From: CAVQMC01 sp963713505
GTDB lineage: Bacteria; Bacteroidota; Ignavibacteria; Ignavibacteriales; Ignavibacteriaceae
NCBI GenBank assembly: GCA_963713505.1
Contig: CAVQMC010000020.1
Span: forward strand, 186,001-250,000
Length of the DNA stretch: 64,000 bases
Reading direction: 5' to 3'
Shown here piece after piece: positions 36,955-46,047 of the stretch; position 1 is the stretch's first letter, and the number at the start of each line of letters is the position of its first letter. Under the pieces are notes generated by a model. That model worked only from the letters and a program-made list of their open reading frames with translations. It did no database searches and had not been told where the DNA came from. The position numbers and the translations under genes are program-made.

Positions 36955-38022
36955 ATGAAAAAATTTAACCAACCCTTGTTAGTTTTATTTCTATCTTTTT
37001 TAATTCTAAATAATATTAAAGTTTTTGGTTATCAAAATCTGGAAGGGAAAGATACAATTTGTGTAGCTTTCTGGAATTTGGAAAACTTATTCGATACTGT
37101 CGATGATTCTGGCAAAAATGATGAAGAATTTACTCCAACAGGAACAAAAGCCTGGACTGAAGAAAGGCTCGAGAAAAAATTATTTAATCAGTCTAGAATT
37201 ATTAGAATGATGAATGACAATAAAGGTCCTGATGTATTAGGTGTAAGCGAGGTTGAACATCAATATTTATTGGATAGAATGACGGAAAAATATTTAAAAG
37301 ATTTTAATTACCAAGTAGCTTATAAGGAATCTCCTGATTCAAGAGGAATTGATAACGGTTTGCTTTATAAATCCGATAAATTCAGTGTCCTTTCTGTAAA
37401 TGCAGATACTATACATTTACCTGATAACTATCCAACAAGATTAATCTTAAATGTTAACTTGATTACCAATGATACAAAAGATACTCTTTATGTATATGTT
37501 AATCATTGGCCCTCAAGAATAGGCGGTTTGGAAGAATCTGAACCGAATAGAATTGCTGCAGCAGAATTATTAAGGAAAAAAGTTGACCAAGTTTTTAATA
37601 CTAAAAAAAATCCCAATATAATTATTATTGGAGATTTCAATGATGAACCGGCTAATAATTCAATATTAAAAACATTAAAAGCCACACCGTTTTTATGTGA
37701 TAAAAATGAGAAGGGTGTAAAACTAGATTCTGCAGATGAGTTATTTAACTTATCTTATAAAGCATATCAAAACGGGGAAGGTTCATTAAAATACAGGAGT
37801 GATTGGAACTTGCTTGATCAAATAATAGTATCAGGTAATATTATTTCCGGAACCGAACTTGAATATATCTGTGACTCATATACAATATTTAAACCCTGGA
37901 TTTTATTAACTCATTCCGGCAAATATAAAGGTACTCCGTTCCCAACATACGGAGGTAATAGATATCTTGGAGGTTACAGCGATCATTTTCCTGTATATGC
38001 AAAGTTTATCTTGAAAAAATAA
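36955..38022 (+). CDS. Secreted endonuclease/exonuclease/phosphatase-family protein
   Basis: A signal peptide (residues 1-24, ending IKVFG) is followed by an EEP-fold domain: VAFWNLENLFDT near residue 37, VLGVSEVEH near 95, an NHWPSR segment near 182, IIIGDFNDEPANN near 222 and the terminal GYSDHFPVYAKF near 340. The His/Asp/Asn/Glu set of the DNase I-like phosphodiesterase fold is complete. The family includes extracellular nucleases and phospholipid or inositol phosphatases; the substrate cannot be told. Bacteroidota often carry this secreted type. Ten bases separate it from the next gene. Confidence 0.85.
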   Translation: MKKFNQPLLVLFLSFLILNNIKVFGYQNLEGKDTICVAFWNLENLFDTVDDSGKNDEEFTPTGTKAWTEERLEKKLFNQSRIIRMMNDNKGPDVLGVSEVEHQYLLDRMTEKYLKDFNYQVAYKESPDSRGIDNGLLYKSDKFSVLSVNADTIHLPDNYPTRLILNVNLITNDTKDTLYVYVNHWPSRIGGLEESEPNRIAAAELLRKKVDQVFNTKKNPNIIIIGDFNDEPANNSILKTLKATPFLCDKNEKGVKLDSADELFNLSYKAYQNGEGSLKYRSDWNLLDQIIVSGNIISGTELEYICDSYTIFKPWILLTHSGKYKGTPFPTYGGNRYLGGYSDHFPVYAKFILKK

Positions 38023-38031
38023 GGATTAAAT

Positions 38032-38730
38032 ATGACTAAAGAATTATTGATTTTCGGTGCTTATGGAGAACTTGGTAAAGGTGTAACAAAAAGCCTATCT
38101 CAAAAAGATTATGACAAAATATATTTGTTTGATTTTCCAAATAAAGAAAAACAAGATAATGATCCTACTACAATTAATATTGATACTAAAGATTTAAGTG
38201 TAGAAGAAAATGTTAAAAAAGCTTTTGAAGAATTAGAACCTTCAGAAGATAAATTATTTTTCCTTTATTCTACTATTGGAGGATTTGCAGGAGGAAATTA
38301 TCTCTGGGAAACAAATATTGATGAATGGGAAAAAATGTTCGGTATGAATTTGAAGTCTAACTTTTTAATTGCTAAATATTTTTCAAAATTAGTAAAAGAA
38401 TCAGCTGGTGGGTCTATTTGCTTTACGTCAGCATATGTTGGAGTTGAAGCTGAAGAACAAAAAGGAGCATATGGTGCTTCAAAAGGTGCTTTGATTCATA
38501 TGGTTGAAACACTAGCAAAAGAAGGGAAAAAGATAAAACTAAGTGTTAATGCAGTTGCTCCTTATATTATAGATACTAAACCTAACAGAGAATGGATGAA
38601 AGATGCAGATTTTGAGTCTTGGAATAAACCTGAGGAAATCGGAGATTTAGCGCACAGCATTTTCCAGAATTTTCATTTTTTTACAGGTAATATTTTAAAA
38701 TTAACTAGTAGATTTAGTATAAGAAAATAA
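38032..38730 (+). CDS. SDR-family oxidoreductase (dihydropteridine-reductase-like?)
   Basis: A short 232-residue SDR. The cofactor loop reads GAYGELGKGVTKSL near residue 9 and the active-site Tyr-x3-Lys is YGASKGALIHMVETL near 150, with Ser in CFTSAYVG about 13 residues before. The compact N-terminus and central FLYSTIGGFAGGNYLWE recall quinonoid dihydropteridine reductase-type SDRs, in which a similar GGFAGG segment occurs; that is only a tentative similarity. The gene follows the EEP hydrolase closely, but no functional link is evident. Confidence 0.75.
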   Translation: MTKELLIFGAYGELGKGVTKSLSQKDYDKIYLFDFPNKEKQDNDPTTINIDTKDLSVEENVKKAFEELEPSEDKLFFLYSTIGGFAGGNYLWETNIDEWEKMFGMNLKSNFLIAKYFSKLVKESAGGSICFTSAYVGVEAEEQKGAYGASKGALIHMVETLAKEGKKIKLSVNAVAPYIIDTKPNREWMKDADFESWNKPEEIGDLAHSIFQNFHFFTGNILKLTSRFSIRK

Positions 38731-38777
38731 TAATTTTTTTTATATATTTGTGGAATAAGTTCAATAAAAATATATTA

Positions 38778-38806
38778 TTGACTTTGTATTTTGAAATTCT
38801 TATTGT
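38778..38806 (+). promoter_or_regulatory. Candidate sigma-70-type promoter of the exbB-exbD operon
   Basis: TTGACT and TATTGT with a 17-base spacer, about 85 bases before the exbB ATG. The intervening leader holds two short hairpins: CATCG/CGATG (about 38809-38825) and TGAAG/CTTCA (about 38833-38852). Confidence 0.4.
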
Positions 38807-38890
38807 AGCATCGTCTTTTTATCGATGTTTTGTTGAAGTTTTTCTCCCCTTCAGCAAGTATAATTTATAATTATTAGGAGGTTACCTTTT

Positions 38891-39586
38891 ATGGAATTTT
38901 CAGGAATTTTATCATCAATAACAAATGTAATTGCACAAGCTACTCAGAATCAGGGAGCTTTAAATTGGCTTACTGAAAAATTTGTGGCTGGTGGAATTTT
39001 TATGTGGCCAATTCTTGCTAGTTTGGTTTTAGGTCTTGCATTTTCATTTGAAAGATTATGGACACTTACAAGAGCTAGAGTTAACACAAAAGGTTTTATT
39101 GTGGAAGTTAAAAAAGCTCTTTCAGAACAAGGTATTGAAGCAGCTAAAGAAGTCTGTGCTAATACACGCGGACCAATTGCTTCTGTATTTCATGCCGGTT
39201 TATTAAGAGCCGATGAAGGTTTAGAAGCAGCTGAAAAAGCTATTATAGCTTACGGTGGTATCGAAATGAATTTCTTGGAAAGAGGTCTCATTTGGATATC
39301 AACTTTTATAACAATTGCACCTATGCTTGGATTTACCGGAACAGTTCAGGGTATGATTCAGGCTTTTGATGCTATTAAAGAAGCTGCTCAAATTTCTCCT
39401 GCAATTGTTGCTGAAGGTATTTCAGTTGCACTTTTAACAACATTGTTCGGATTAGTTGTTGCTATGATTCTTCAAGTCTTTTATAATTATTTCATTTCCA
39501 GAATTGACAGACTTGTTGGAGATATGGAAGAAAGTTCAATTGAATTAATTGATACTTTATATGAAATGAATTTAGGTAACAAATAA
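38891..39586 (+). CDS. exbB: ExbB/TolQ/MotA-family proton channel protein
   Basis: Inner-membrane subunit of a proton-driven energy transducer of the ExbBD/TolQR type. Three membrane segments are visible: GGIFMWPILASLVLGLAFSF (about 35-54), LIWISTFITIAPMLGFTGTV (about 135-154) and ISVALLTTLFGLVVAMILQV (about 178-200). The GTVQGMIQAF motif and the helix with GLVVA are family hallmarks. Preceded by TTAGGAGG. It is followed by two ExbD-type genes. TonB was not recognised in the window, so whether it powers TonB receptors or a Tol-like system is open. Confidence 0.92.
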   Translation: MEFSGILSSITNVIAQATQNQGALNWLTEKFVAGGIFMWPILASLVLGLAFSFERLWTLTRARVNTKGFIVEVKKALSEQGIEAAKEVCANTRGPIASVFHAGLLRADEGLEAAEKAIIAYGGIEMNFLERGLIWISTFITIAPMLGFTGTVQGMIQAFDAIKEAAQISPAIVAEGISVALLTTLFGLVVAMILQVFYNYFISRIDRLVGDMEESSIELIDTLYEMNLGNK

Positions 39587-39634
39587 TACCTAATTCTTAA
39601 ATAATTTTTTGTAATACTATTATAAGTACGTCCT

Positions 39635-40168
39635 ATGGCAATGTTAAAAAAACGTAAAATTGCAGAAGCCTCCATTCCAACGAGCTCAATGGCTGATATA
39701 GCATTTCTTCTGCTGTTGTTCTTCTTGGTTGCAACAGTTATTGATGTAGACACCGGTATTGGCTTAACTTTGCCGGAATATGTAGATAATCCAAATACCG
39801 TTGAAGTTCCTAAAGATAGAATGGCTGCTATTCTAATAAATGAAAACGGAGATGTTCTTTTAGACAATAAACCTATTCCAATCGTTCAAATAAAGGATGC
39901 ATTGAAACCTAGGATTATGTCGAAAATTGATCTTCCTTCAAATAAAAAATTGATTGTTTCGGTTAAGACAGATAGAAAAACTGTTTATAATGTTTATATT
40001 CAAGCACTTGATCAGATAAAACAAGCTTATTTCGAAGTTCGTGATGAATATTCACTAAGCAAATTTGGAAAGAAGTTTGACAATCTTTCTGAAGATCAGC
40101 AAGGTGTGGTTAAAGATAAGATACCAATTATAATTTCTTTGGCTGAACCGGAATCAATTAAAAAATAA
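39635..40168 (+). CDS. exbD: ExbD/TolR-family protein, first copy
   Basis: Single-pass membrane protein partnering ExbB. Short basic N-terminus, then IPTSSMADIAFLLLLFFLVAT with the conserved proton-carrying aspartate near residue 21, and a periplasmic domain (about 50-177) with the typical strand order. At 177 residues it is longer than usual (about 140), with a C-terminal extension (LSKFGKKFDNLSEDQQG) of unknown role. It lies 48 bases after exbB and 17 before a second exbD. Confidence 0.9.
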   Translation: MAMLKKRKIAEASIPTSSMADIAFLLLLFFLVATVIDVDTGIGLTLPEYVDNPNTVEVPKDRMAAILINENGDVLLDNKPIPIVQIKDALKPRIMSKIDLPSNKKLIVSVKTDRKTVYNVYIQALDQIKQAYFEVRDEYSLSKFGKKFDNLSEDQQGVVKDKIPIIISLAEPESIKK

Positions 40169-40185
40169 AGACTGAGGAATTATAA

Positions 40186-40599
40186 ATGAAATTTGAAAAG
40201 AAAAGGGCTAGTTCTAAACAAGAAATCCCAACCGCTTCTATGCCGGATATTGTTTTTATGCTTCTTCTTTTCTTTATGGTTACAACAACTTTAAGGGAAG
40301 TAGAGGTTAAAGTCCAATTTAAATTGCCCGATGCTAAAGCTATTGAAAAAATTGAGAATAAAAGATTGATTCAATATATCTGGGTTGGAAGATCAGGTAA
40401 AATTCAAATTAACGATAGTATTGTAAACTTGGATCAAGTTGAACCGATTATGTATGCTAAAAGAAAAGCTTTACCAAATGTTATTGTTTCTTTAAGAATA
40501 GATAAAGGTACTGATATGGGTTTGGTAACTGATATTCAGCAAGAATTACGAAAAGCCTACGCTTTGCGTATAAACTATTCGGCTAATTTGAAAATTTAA
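40186..40599 (+). CDS. ExbD/TolR-family protein, second copy
   Basis: A 137-residue ExbD-type protein with EIPTASMPDIVFMLLLFFMVTT carrying the conserved aspartate near residue 21 and a compact periplasmic domain ending in KAYALRINYSA. It differs enough from the first copy that the two probably form a heteromeric ExbD pair, a layout common in Bacteroidota. It closes the operon, followed by a terminator. Confidence 0.9.
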   Translation: MKFEKKRASSKQEIPTASMPDIVFMLLLFFMVTTTLREVEVKVQFKLPDAKAIEKIENKRLIQYIWVGRSGKIQINDSIVNLDQVEPIMYAKRKALPNVIVSLRIDKGTDMGLVTDIQQELRKAYALRINYSANLKI

Positions 40600-40622
40600 A
40601 TATCGTCATTTGAAAAATATTT

Positions 40623-40658
40623 AAGGCAGATGTATTAATTTAATATATCTGCCTTTTT
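40623..40658 (+). terminator. Rho-independent terminator of the exbB-exbD operon
   Basis: AAGGCAGAT pairs with ATCTGCCTT around an AT-rich loop and is followed by a T run, 24 bases after the second exbD stop. Confidence 0.85.
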
Positions 40659-40676
40659 CAATTTTATGGGTATAAT

Positions 40677-41129
40677 ATGAATTTAAAAGAAAAAATAAAT
40701 GAAGATTTAAAATCTGCAATGAAATCAGGTGATAAAGTTAGGCTCACAACAATAAGATCAATTAGAGCTTTAATTTTAGAGTTTGAAAAAAGCGGTTCAG
40801 CTAAAGAATTAACACCCGAAGATGAAATTAAATTATTAACAAGTGCTGCAAAGAAAAGAAAAGATTCAATTGAACAGTTCCGGAATGCCGGGAGAAATGA
40901 TTTGGTAGAAAAAGAAGAGGCAGAACTTAATGTACTTCAGGAATATCTTCCAAAACAGCTTTCTGAAGAAGAAATATTATCGGAAGTAAAAAAAATTGCG
41001 GCAGAAATAGGTGCATCTAAAAAAGAAGATTTTCCTAAACTTATGCCCTTAGTTATTAAGGTATTAAAAGGCAAAGCAGATGGAAAAGTTATAAAAGAAA
41101 TAATTGAGAAATTTTTAAATAGTAATTGA
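40677..41129 (+). CDS. yqeY: GatB/YqeY domain protein
   Basis: A 150-residue protein of the YqeY family, related to the tail domain of the GatB amidotransferase subunit. MNLKEKINEDLKSAMKSGDK at the start, SAAKKRKDSIEQFRNAGRND near residue 60, and EAELNVLQEYLPKQLSEEEI near 80 are typical. Its molecular function is unsettled; it is thought to interact with tRNA or translation factors. It overlaps the following TTG start by four bases. Confidence 0.92.
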   Translation: MNLKEKINEDLKSAMKSGDKVRLTTIRSIRALILEFEKSGSAKELTPEDEIKLLTSAAKKRKDSIEQFRNAGRNDLVEKEEAELNVLQEYLPKQLSEEEILSEVKKIAAEIGASKKEDFPKLMPLVIKVLKGKADGKVIKEIIEKFLNSN

Positions 41130-41647
41130 ATATTTTAGATATTATAATTTTAGTAATTGTCTTTATTGGATTTATATTAGGGTTTAAAGACGGATTCGTT
41201 AGAAAGCTTGTTGGTTTAATCGGCTTTGCATTGGCAATTTTTCTTTCAATTAAATTTGCTTCACAAGTTGGAGACATTATTGAATCAATTTCTAGTACCG
41301 ACTTTTATCTTGCTGAAATAATGGGCGGAGTTATAATATTTGTTTTAATTATTATAATATTTGCTTATCTCAAAAGAGTAATTCATCCTTTCGATAAAGT
41401 AAATAATTTAATAAATCAGTTAGTCGGGGGAGTAATCGGGGGAATTCAAATACTCTATTTTGCAAGTGCTGTTTTCTTTCTGCTTCATATTTTTAATGTA
41501 CCGGATAAATCTTCTGCGGACAAATCTTATTTATACAATAAAGTATATAATATAATCCCGGTAACTATTGATTATATAAGCAATTACGTATCGCAACCTA
41601 AAAAATTAATTAAGGAATATATTAACGACAAAGATACTTTAAAATGA
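41126..41647 (+). CDS. CvpA-family membrane protein
   Basis: An integral membrane protein of 173 residues with four hydrophobic segments (about 1-20, 27-45, 62-83, 103-122); LDIIILVIVFIGFILGFKDGFVRKL is the characteristic CvpA opening. CvpA proteins are needed for colicin V secretion in E. coli and are tied to envelope stress in others, but biochemical function is unknown. Translation starts at TTG 41126, inside the yqeY stop, and its stop overlaps the start of mutS2. Confidence 0.85.
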   Translation: MNILDIIILVIVFIGFILGFKDGFVRKLVGLIGFALAIFLSIKFASQVGDIIESISSTDFYLAEIMGGVIIFVLIIIIFAYLKRVIHPFDKVNNLINQLVGGVIGGIQILYFASAVFFLLHIFNVPDKSSADKSYLYNKVYNIIPVTIDYISNYVSQPKKLIKEYINDKDTLK

Positions 41648-43998
41648 TCTCAAATTATGTCCTTGAAAAGCTTGAATTTTCTAAAGTACTTCAATACATA
41701 TCGAAATATGCGACTACAGAAAATGGGAAAAAAATCATTAATCGATTTAAAACCACTTCCTAACTCCGAAGTTGCTAAAATAGAAGGGGAACTGGTTACT
41801 CAAGCAAAAGAAATTTTAATTAAAAATGTAGCCCCTCCAATTGATTATCTTCCTGATTTGGAAGAACAAATCTTAAAAAGTAAAATTGAAGGCTCTGTTT
41901 TAGATGTAAAAAAAATAGTAGAAATACTAAGGTTAGCAATAATATCAAGAAATCTTTTTCAATTCTTAAAAAATAATAATGAAATTGCTAAAAGTTTAAT
42001 TGGTCCTGCAAATAAATTATTTATTGATAAAGTATTTGAACATCATATACAAAGAGTAATAACCGAGAATGGTGAAATTAAGGAATCAGCTAGTCCGAAA
42101 TTAAGAGAAATAAAAAATGAAATTAAAAGAAAAAGTGATGAGTTATTAAAATCCGTAAACCGGATTATGAAATCACTTAGTGATCAGGCGATTGTTAGAG
42201 AAGATTATCTTACTTTAAGGGACGGAAGAATAGTTATTCCAATTAAAGTTGAACATAAAAGACACATTAGAGGATTTATTCATTCCGAATCTTCAACAGG
42301 ACAAACTGTTTATATAGAGCCTGAGGAAACACTTGAACTTAACAACGAACTAGTAACTCTTTATTTTGCAGAGAAAAGAGAAGTTGAAAGATTATTAAAA
42401 GAACTTACGAAACTTATAGGTAAATACAGCGATCAGCTTTTGGTTTCATTAAAAACCGTTGCATATATTGATTCGGTTTTTGCAAGAGCAAAATATTCAT
42501 TGGAAATTATAGGTTCCTTTCCAACAATAAATCCTAAACAAGAATTTAATCTGGAAGATGCCCGACATCCTATTTTACTAAAAAGAATGGGACGAGATAA
42601 AACTATTCCCTTAAATATTAAAATAAATAATAATAGAATTATTGTTTTGACGGGACCGAATGCCGGAGGCAAAACCGTTGTATTAAAAACAATCGGTTTA
42701 CTTTGTATTATGATTCAAAGCGGAATTCATATTCCTGTTTCTCCCGATTCAAATGTAAGATTTTTTAATAAAATTTTAGTTGATATTGGAGATGAACAAT
42801 CTTTAGAAGATGATCTTTCAACATTTCAGTTCTCATCTTTCCAATATTCAAAAAATTCTTCATGCAAGCTGATCCGAATTCACTTGTTCTTATGGATGAA
42901 ATCGGAACCGGAACTGATCCGGCAGAAGGTTCTGCTCTTGGAACGGCAATATTAATTCAATTAAAAAATATAAATGCTACTGTTTTGGCTTCGACTCATC
43001 ACGGAAGTTTAAAGTTAATTGCAAATGAACTGGATGGTTTTGAAAATGCATCAATGGAATTTGATTTAATAAATCTGCAGCCTACATATAATTTTAAACA
43101 AGGAATACCGGGTTCCAGTTACGCTTTTGAAGTTGCAAAAAGAATTGGTTTTACAGATAAGTTTTTGAATATTGCAAAAGAATATTTAGATACCGATAAA
43201 CATAAATTAGAAAATTTTCTGGTTGATATCGAAACAAAATCCAGACAAGCTGATGAAAAATTAAAAAAAGCCGAAATAGAAAATTCAAGACTTTCCGGAC
43301 TTACAAATTTATACCAGCAAAAAATAGATTCGTTAGATAAAGAGAAAAAAGAAATACTTAAAAAAGCAAAAGAGGAAGCTTCTAATTATTTATCCGATAT
43401 AAATAAAAAATTTGAAAAGATTGTAAAAGAACTTAAAGAATCAAACGCAAAACCGGATGTTATTAAGAATTCTCAAAAAGTGATTAAAGATGCAGTTGAA
43501 AAAAATGAAAAACTTTTTGAGCAAGACGTTGAATTGAATGATAAAATGTATAATTTTGCAATTGGCAATTATGCAGCAATCAAAAATACCGAGACTTCTG
43601 GAAAGATAATTGATTTTTCTAAAGATAAAAAATCAGTTATTATAGATTCAGGTTCATTGAAAATAAAAGTTAAGTTAAAAGATTTAGTCCCTGCTAAAAA
43701 GGTTAAGGGAAAAGTTGAACAAAATACTTTTGGCTTTCCCAGTATTTCTAACGATGCAAGTACACGAATTGATATTAGAGGAAATAAACCCGAAGAAATT
43801 GAATTTGAAGTTTTAAGGTTTTTAGATAATGCTTATTCGGCCGGAATACAAAGAGTCGAAATTTTACATGGCAAGGGAACAGGGGTTTTAAAGAAGACAG
43901 TGCATGATTTATTGAAGCAGCATGATAAAGTTAAGAATTATTACTTTGCACCTGTTGAATTCGGCGGCGAAGGAATTACTATTGCAGAATTAAAGTAG
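41644..43998 (+). pseudogene. mutS2: MutS2 protein, interrupted by three single-base frameshifts
   Basis: MutS2 is an ATPase with a C-terminal Smr nuclease domain that acts on branched DNA or stalled ribosomes. The first ATG (41644) overlaps the cvpA stop, giving MISNYVLEKLEFSKVLQYIS, the normal MutS2 start; the frame then breaks at an A7 run (41728-41734). The long middle frame (to 42955) carries TGPNAGGKTVVLKT (Walker A). A second break near 42824-42826 and a third near 42850-42867 bracket SSHLSNIQK. The last frame (to 43998) holds VLMDEIGTGTDPAEG (Walker B), a coiled coil (about 43220-43500) and the Smr domain with IDIRG and ILHGKGTGVLK. Each break is one extra base in a short run. Confidence 0.92.
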
Positions 43999-44005
43999 TT
44001 ATAAA

Positions 44006-45499
44006 TTGTTTAAAAAAATTTTAATAGCAAACCGTGGTGAAATTGCAGTTCGTGTTATTCGGGCATGCAAAGAACTTGGAATTAAATCGGCCGCGATTTA
44101 TTCGGATGCAGATAAAACTTCTCTCCATACAAGGCTAGCCGATGAATCTTATTACATTGGTGAATCAAAAGCCTCAGAATCATACCTTAATAAAAACAAA
44201 ATCATTGATTTAGCAAAAAAAATTAAAGCAGATGCTATTCATCCCGGTTATGGTTTCTTTTCTGAAAATGCTGACTTTATTAAAGCTGTTGAAGATTCAA
44301 AGATAACTTTTATTGGTCCTTCTTCTTCCTCTGTTGCTCTAATGGGAAGCAAAACAGCGGCCAGGGAACGGATGAAGAAAAATAATGTACCTATTGTTCC
44401 CGGAACTACGAAACCGATTACTTCTTTAAAAGAAGGAATGGAAACTGCTGAAAAAATCGGATATCCTATTTTGTTAAAAGCTTCTGCAGGCGGCGGCGGA
44501 AAAGGTATGAGGAAAATTTCATCCAAGGAAGAATTTGAATCTGCATTTGAAGCTACAAAAAGGGAAGCATTAAAAGCATTTGCAGATGATTCAATTTACA
44601 TTGAAAAGTTTATTGAAAATCCTAAACATATAGAAGTGCAAATAATTGCCGATAAACATGGTAATTATGCACACTTATTTGAGAGAGAATGTTCAATTCA
44701 AAGACGGCATCAAAAAATTATAGAAGAAGCCCCTTCTGCGTTTGTAGATGAAAATACCAGAGTTAAAATTACTCAAGCTGCAATAAATGCGGCAAAAGCA
44801 TGTAATTATTTTAATGCAGGTACAATTGAATTTTTAATGGATAAAAGCAAGAATTTTTATTTTCTTGAAATGAATACACGACTTCAGGTCGAACATCCTG
44901 TTACGGAGTTAATTTCCGGAGTTGATTTAGTTAAAGAACAAATCTCTATTGCAGAAGGAAACCATCTCTCATTTTCTCAAGAGGATTTGAAAATAAATGG
45001 GCATGCTTTAGAATGCAGAGTTTATGCTGAAGATGCTGATGAGAATTTTCTACCATCAACCGGCAAGCTTGTTGAATATAAGGAACCCAGCGGTCCCGGT
45101 ATTAGAATAGATTCAGGTTTTGGTTTGGGTTCGGAATTAACTGTTTATTATGATCCCCTGATATCTAAATTAATTTGCTGGGCTGAAGATAGGGAATCAG
45201 CAATTAACAGAATGCAGAGAGCGTTATCCGAATATTATATTGCCGGATTAACACATAACATTATATTTTTAAAGGAAATTCTCAATAGTAAAGAATTTAG
45301 GAAGGGAACTTTTGATATTAATTTTCTGGAGCAGAGATTTTTGTCAGCTAAAAAAGGAAAGATAGATTCGGAAAATAAAAGTATAGAAGAAGCAGCAGCA
45401 ATTTTTTCTGTTTTATTAAAAACAAAAGGTTATTTGATAAATAAAAATAATCATAAAAAATCCGAAGAAAATAAATGGATAAGATTATTAAATGAATGA
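44006..45499 (+). CDS. accC: Biotin carboxylase subunit of an acyl-CoA carboxylase
   Basis: ATP-dependent carboxylation of biotin on its carrier protein. FKKILIANRGEIAVRVIRAC opens the protein, KASAGGGGKGMR near residue 160 is the ATP-grasp loop, EKFIENPKHIEVQI near 205 and FYFLEMNTRLQVEHPVTE near 290 are family motifs with the catalytic Glu/Arg. At 497 residues it is slightly longer than AccC of fatty-acid synthesis and resembles propionyl/acetyl-CoA carboxylase alpha chains. Start is TTG 44006, seven bases after mutS2. The carrier gene overlaps its end; no carboxyltransferase gene is near. Confidence 0.93.
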   Translation: MFKKILIANRGEIAVRVIRACKELGIKSAAIYSDADKTSLHTRLADESYYIGESKASESYLNKNKIIDLAKKIKADAIHPGYGFFSENADFIKAVEDSKITFIGPSSSSVALMGSKTAARERMKKNNVPIVPGTTKPITSLKEGMETAEKIGYPILLKASAGGGGKGMRKISSKEEFESAFEATKREALKAFADDSIYIEKFIENPKHIEVQIIADKHGNYAHLFERECSIQRRHQKIIEEAPSAFVDENTRVKITQAAINAAKACNYFNAGTIEFLMDKSKNFYFLEMNTRLQVEHPVTELISGVDLVKEQISIAEGNHLSFSQEDLKINGHALECRVYAEDADENFLPSTGKLVEYKEPSGPGIRIDSGFGLGSELTVYYDPLISKLICWAEDRESAINRMQRALSEYYIAGLTHNIIFLKEILNSKEFRKGTFDINFLEQRFLSAKKGKIDSENKSIEEAAAIFSVLLKTKGYLINKNNHKKSEENKWIRLLNE

Positions 45500-45992
45500 G
45501 TTTATTGTAACAATAAAAAATTATAAAAATAAGGTTTCCTTGAATAACGGAAATCAGGTTACTATTAATGAAAAAACATACGATTTTGAATTAGTTCAGC
45601 TAATTAATAATAAATTTTCATTAAGAATTGGCGATAGTTTTTTTGAAGTTACCGGTTTACATTCTAATTCTAATAATTTTTCGGTACTAGTTAACGGAAA
45701 GAGTTTCGATACTTTAGTTCTAAGTGAATTGCAGGAAAAAGCCAGAAAACTTCTTGAACAAAAATCTAAAGCTTCTTTTGGAACTGAAATAAAAGCTCCA
45801 ATGCCGGGTATGCTTCTGAAAATTAAAAAGAACAAAGGCGAAGAAGTACAACAGGGAGAGTCTGTAATGATTTTAGAAGCAATGAAGATGGAAAACGATC
45901 TTCGTTCACCTGTAAGCGGAAAAATTAAAGATATATATATTAAAGAGGGAGCACCAGTCGAAAAGGGAGCAAAACTTTTCTCTATAGAATAA
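45492..45992 (+). CDS. Biotin carboxyl carrier protein
   Basis: A 166-residue biotinyl carrier. The C-terminal lipoyl/biotinyl domain starts at IKAPMPGMLLKIKKNKGEEV near residue 100 and holds the biotin-lysine in EAMKMENDL near 133. The N-terminal 90 residues form a small beta domain seen in carriers of propionyl-CoA/methylmalonyl-type carboxylases. The ATG overlaps the preceding gene by eight bases, so the pair should be made together. Confidence 0.93.
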   Translation: MNEFIVTIKNYKNKVSLNNGNQVTINEKTYDFELVQLINNKFSLRIGDSFFEVTGLHSNSNNFSVLVNGKSFDTLVLSELQEKARKLLEQKSKASFGTEIKAPMPGMLLKIKKNKGEEVQQGESVMILEAMKMENDLRSPVSGKIKDIYIKEGAPVEKGAKLFSIE

Positions 45993-46047
45993 TAAACTAT
46001 TAAAATTATATTAATTAAACTGCACTTTATTAAAAAAGGGAGGTAAA

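Noticed and set aside
39487..39867. Minus-strand open frame of 126 codons
   Set aside because: Antisense across the end of exbB and start of exbD, both well supported.
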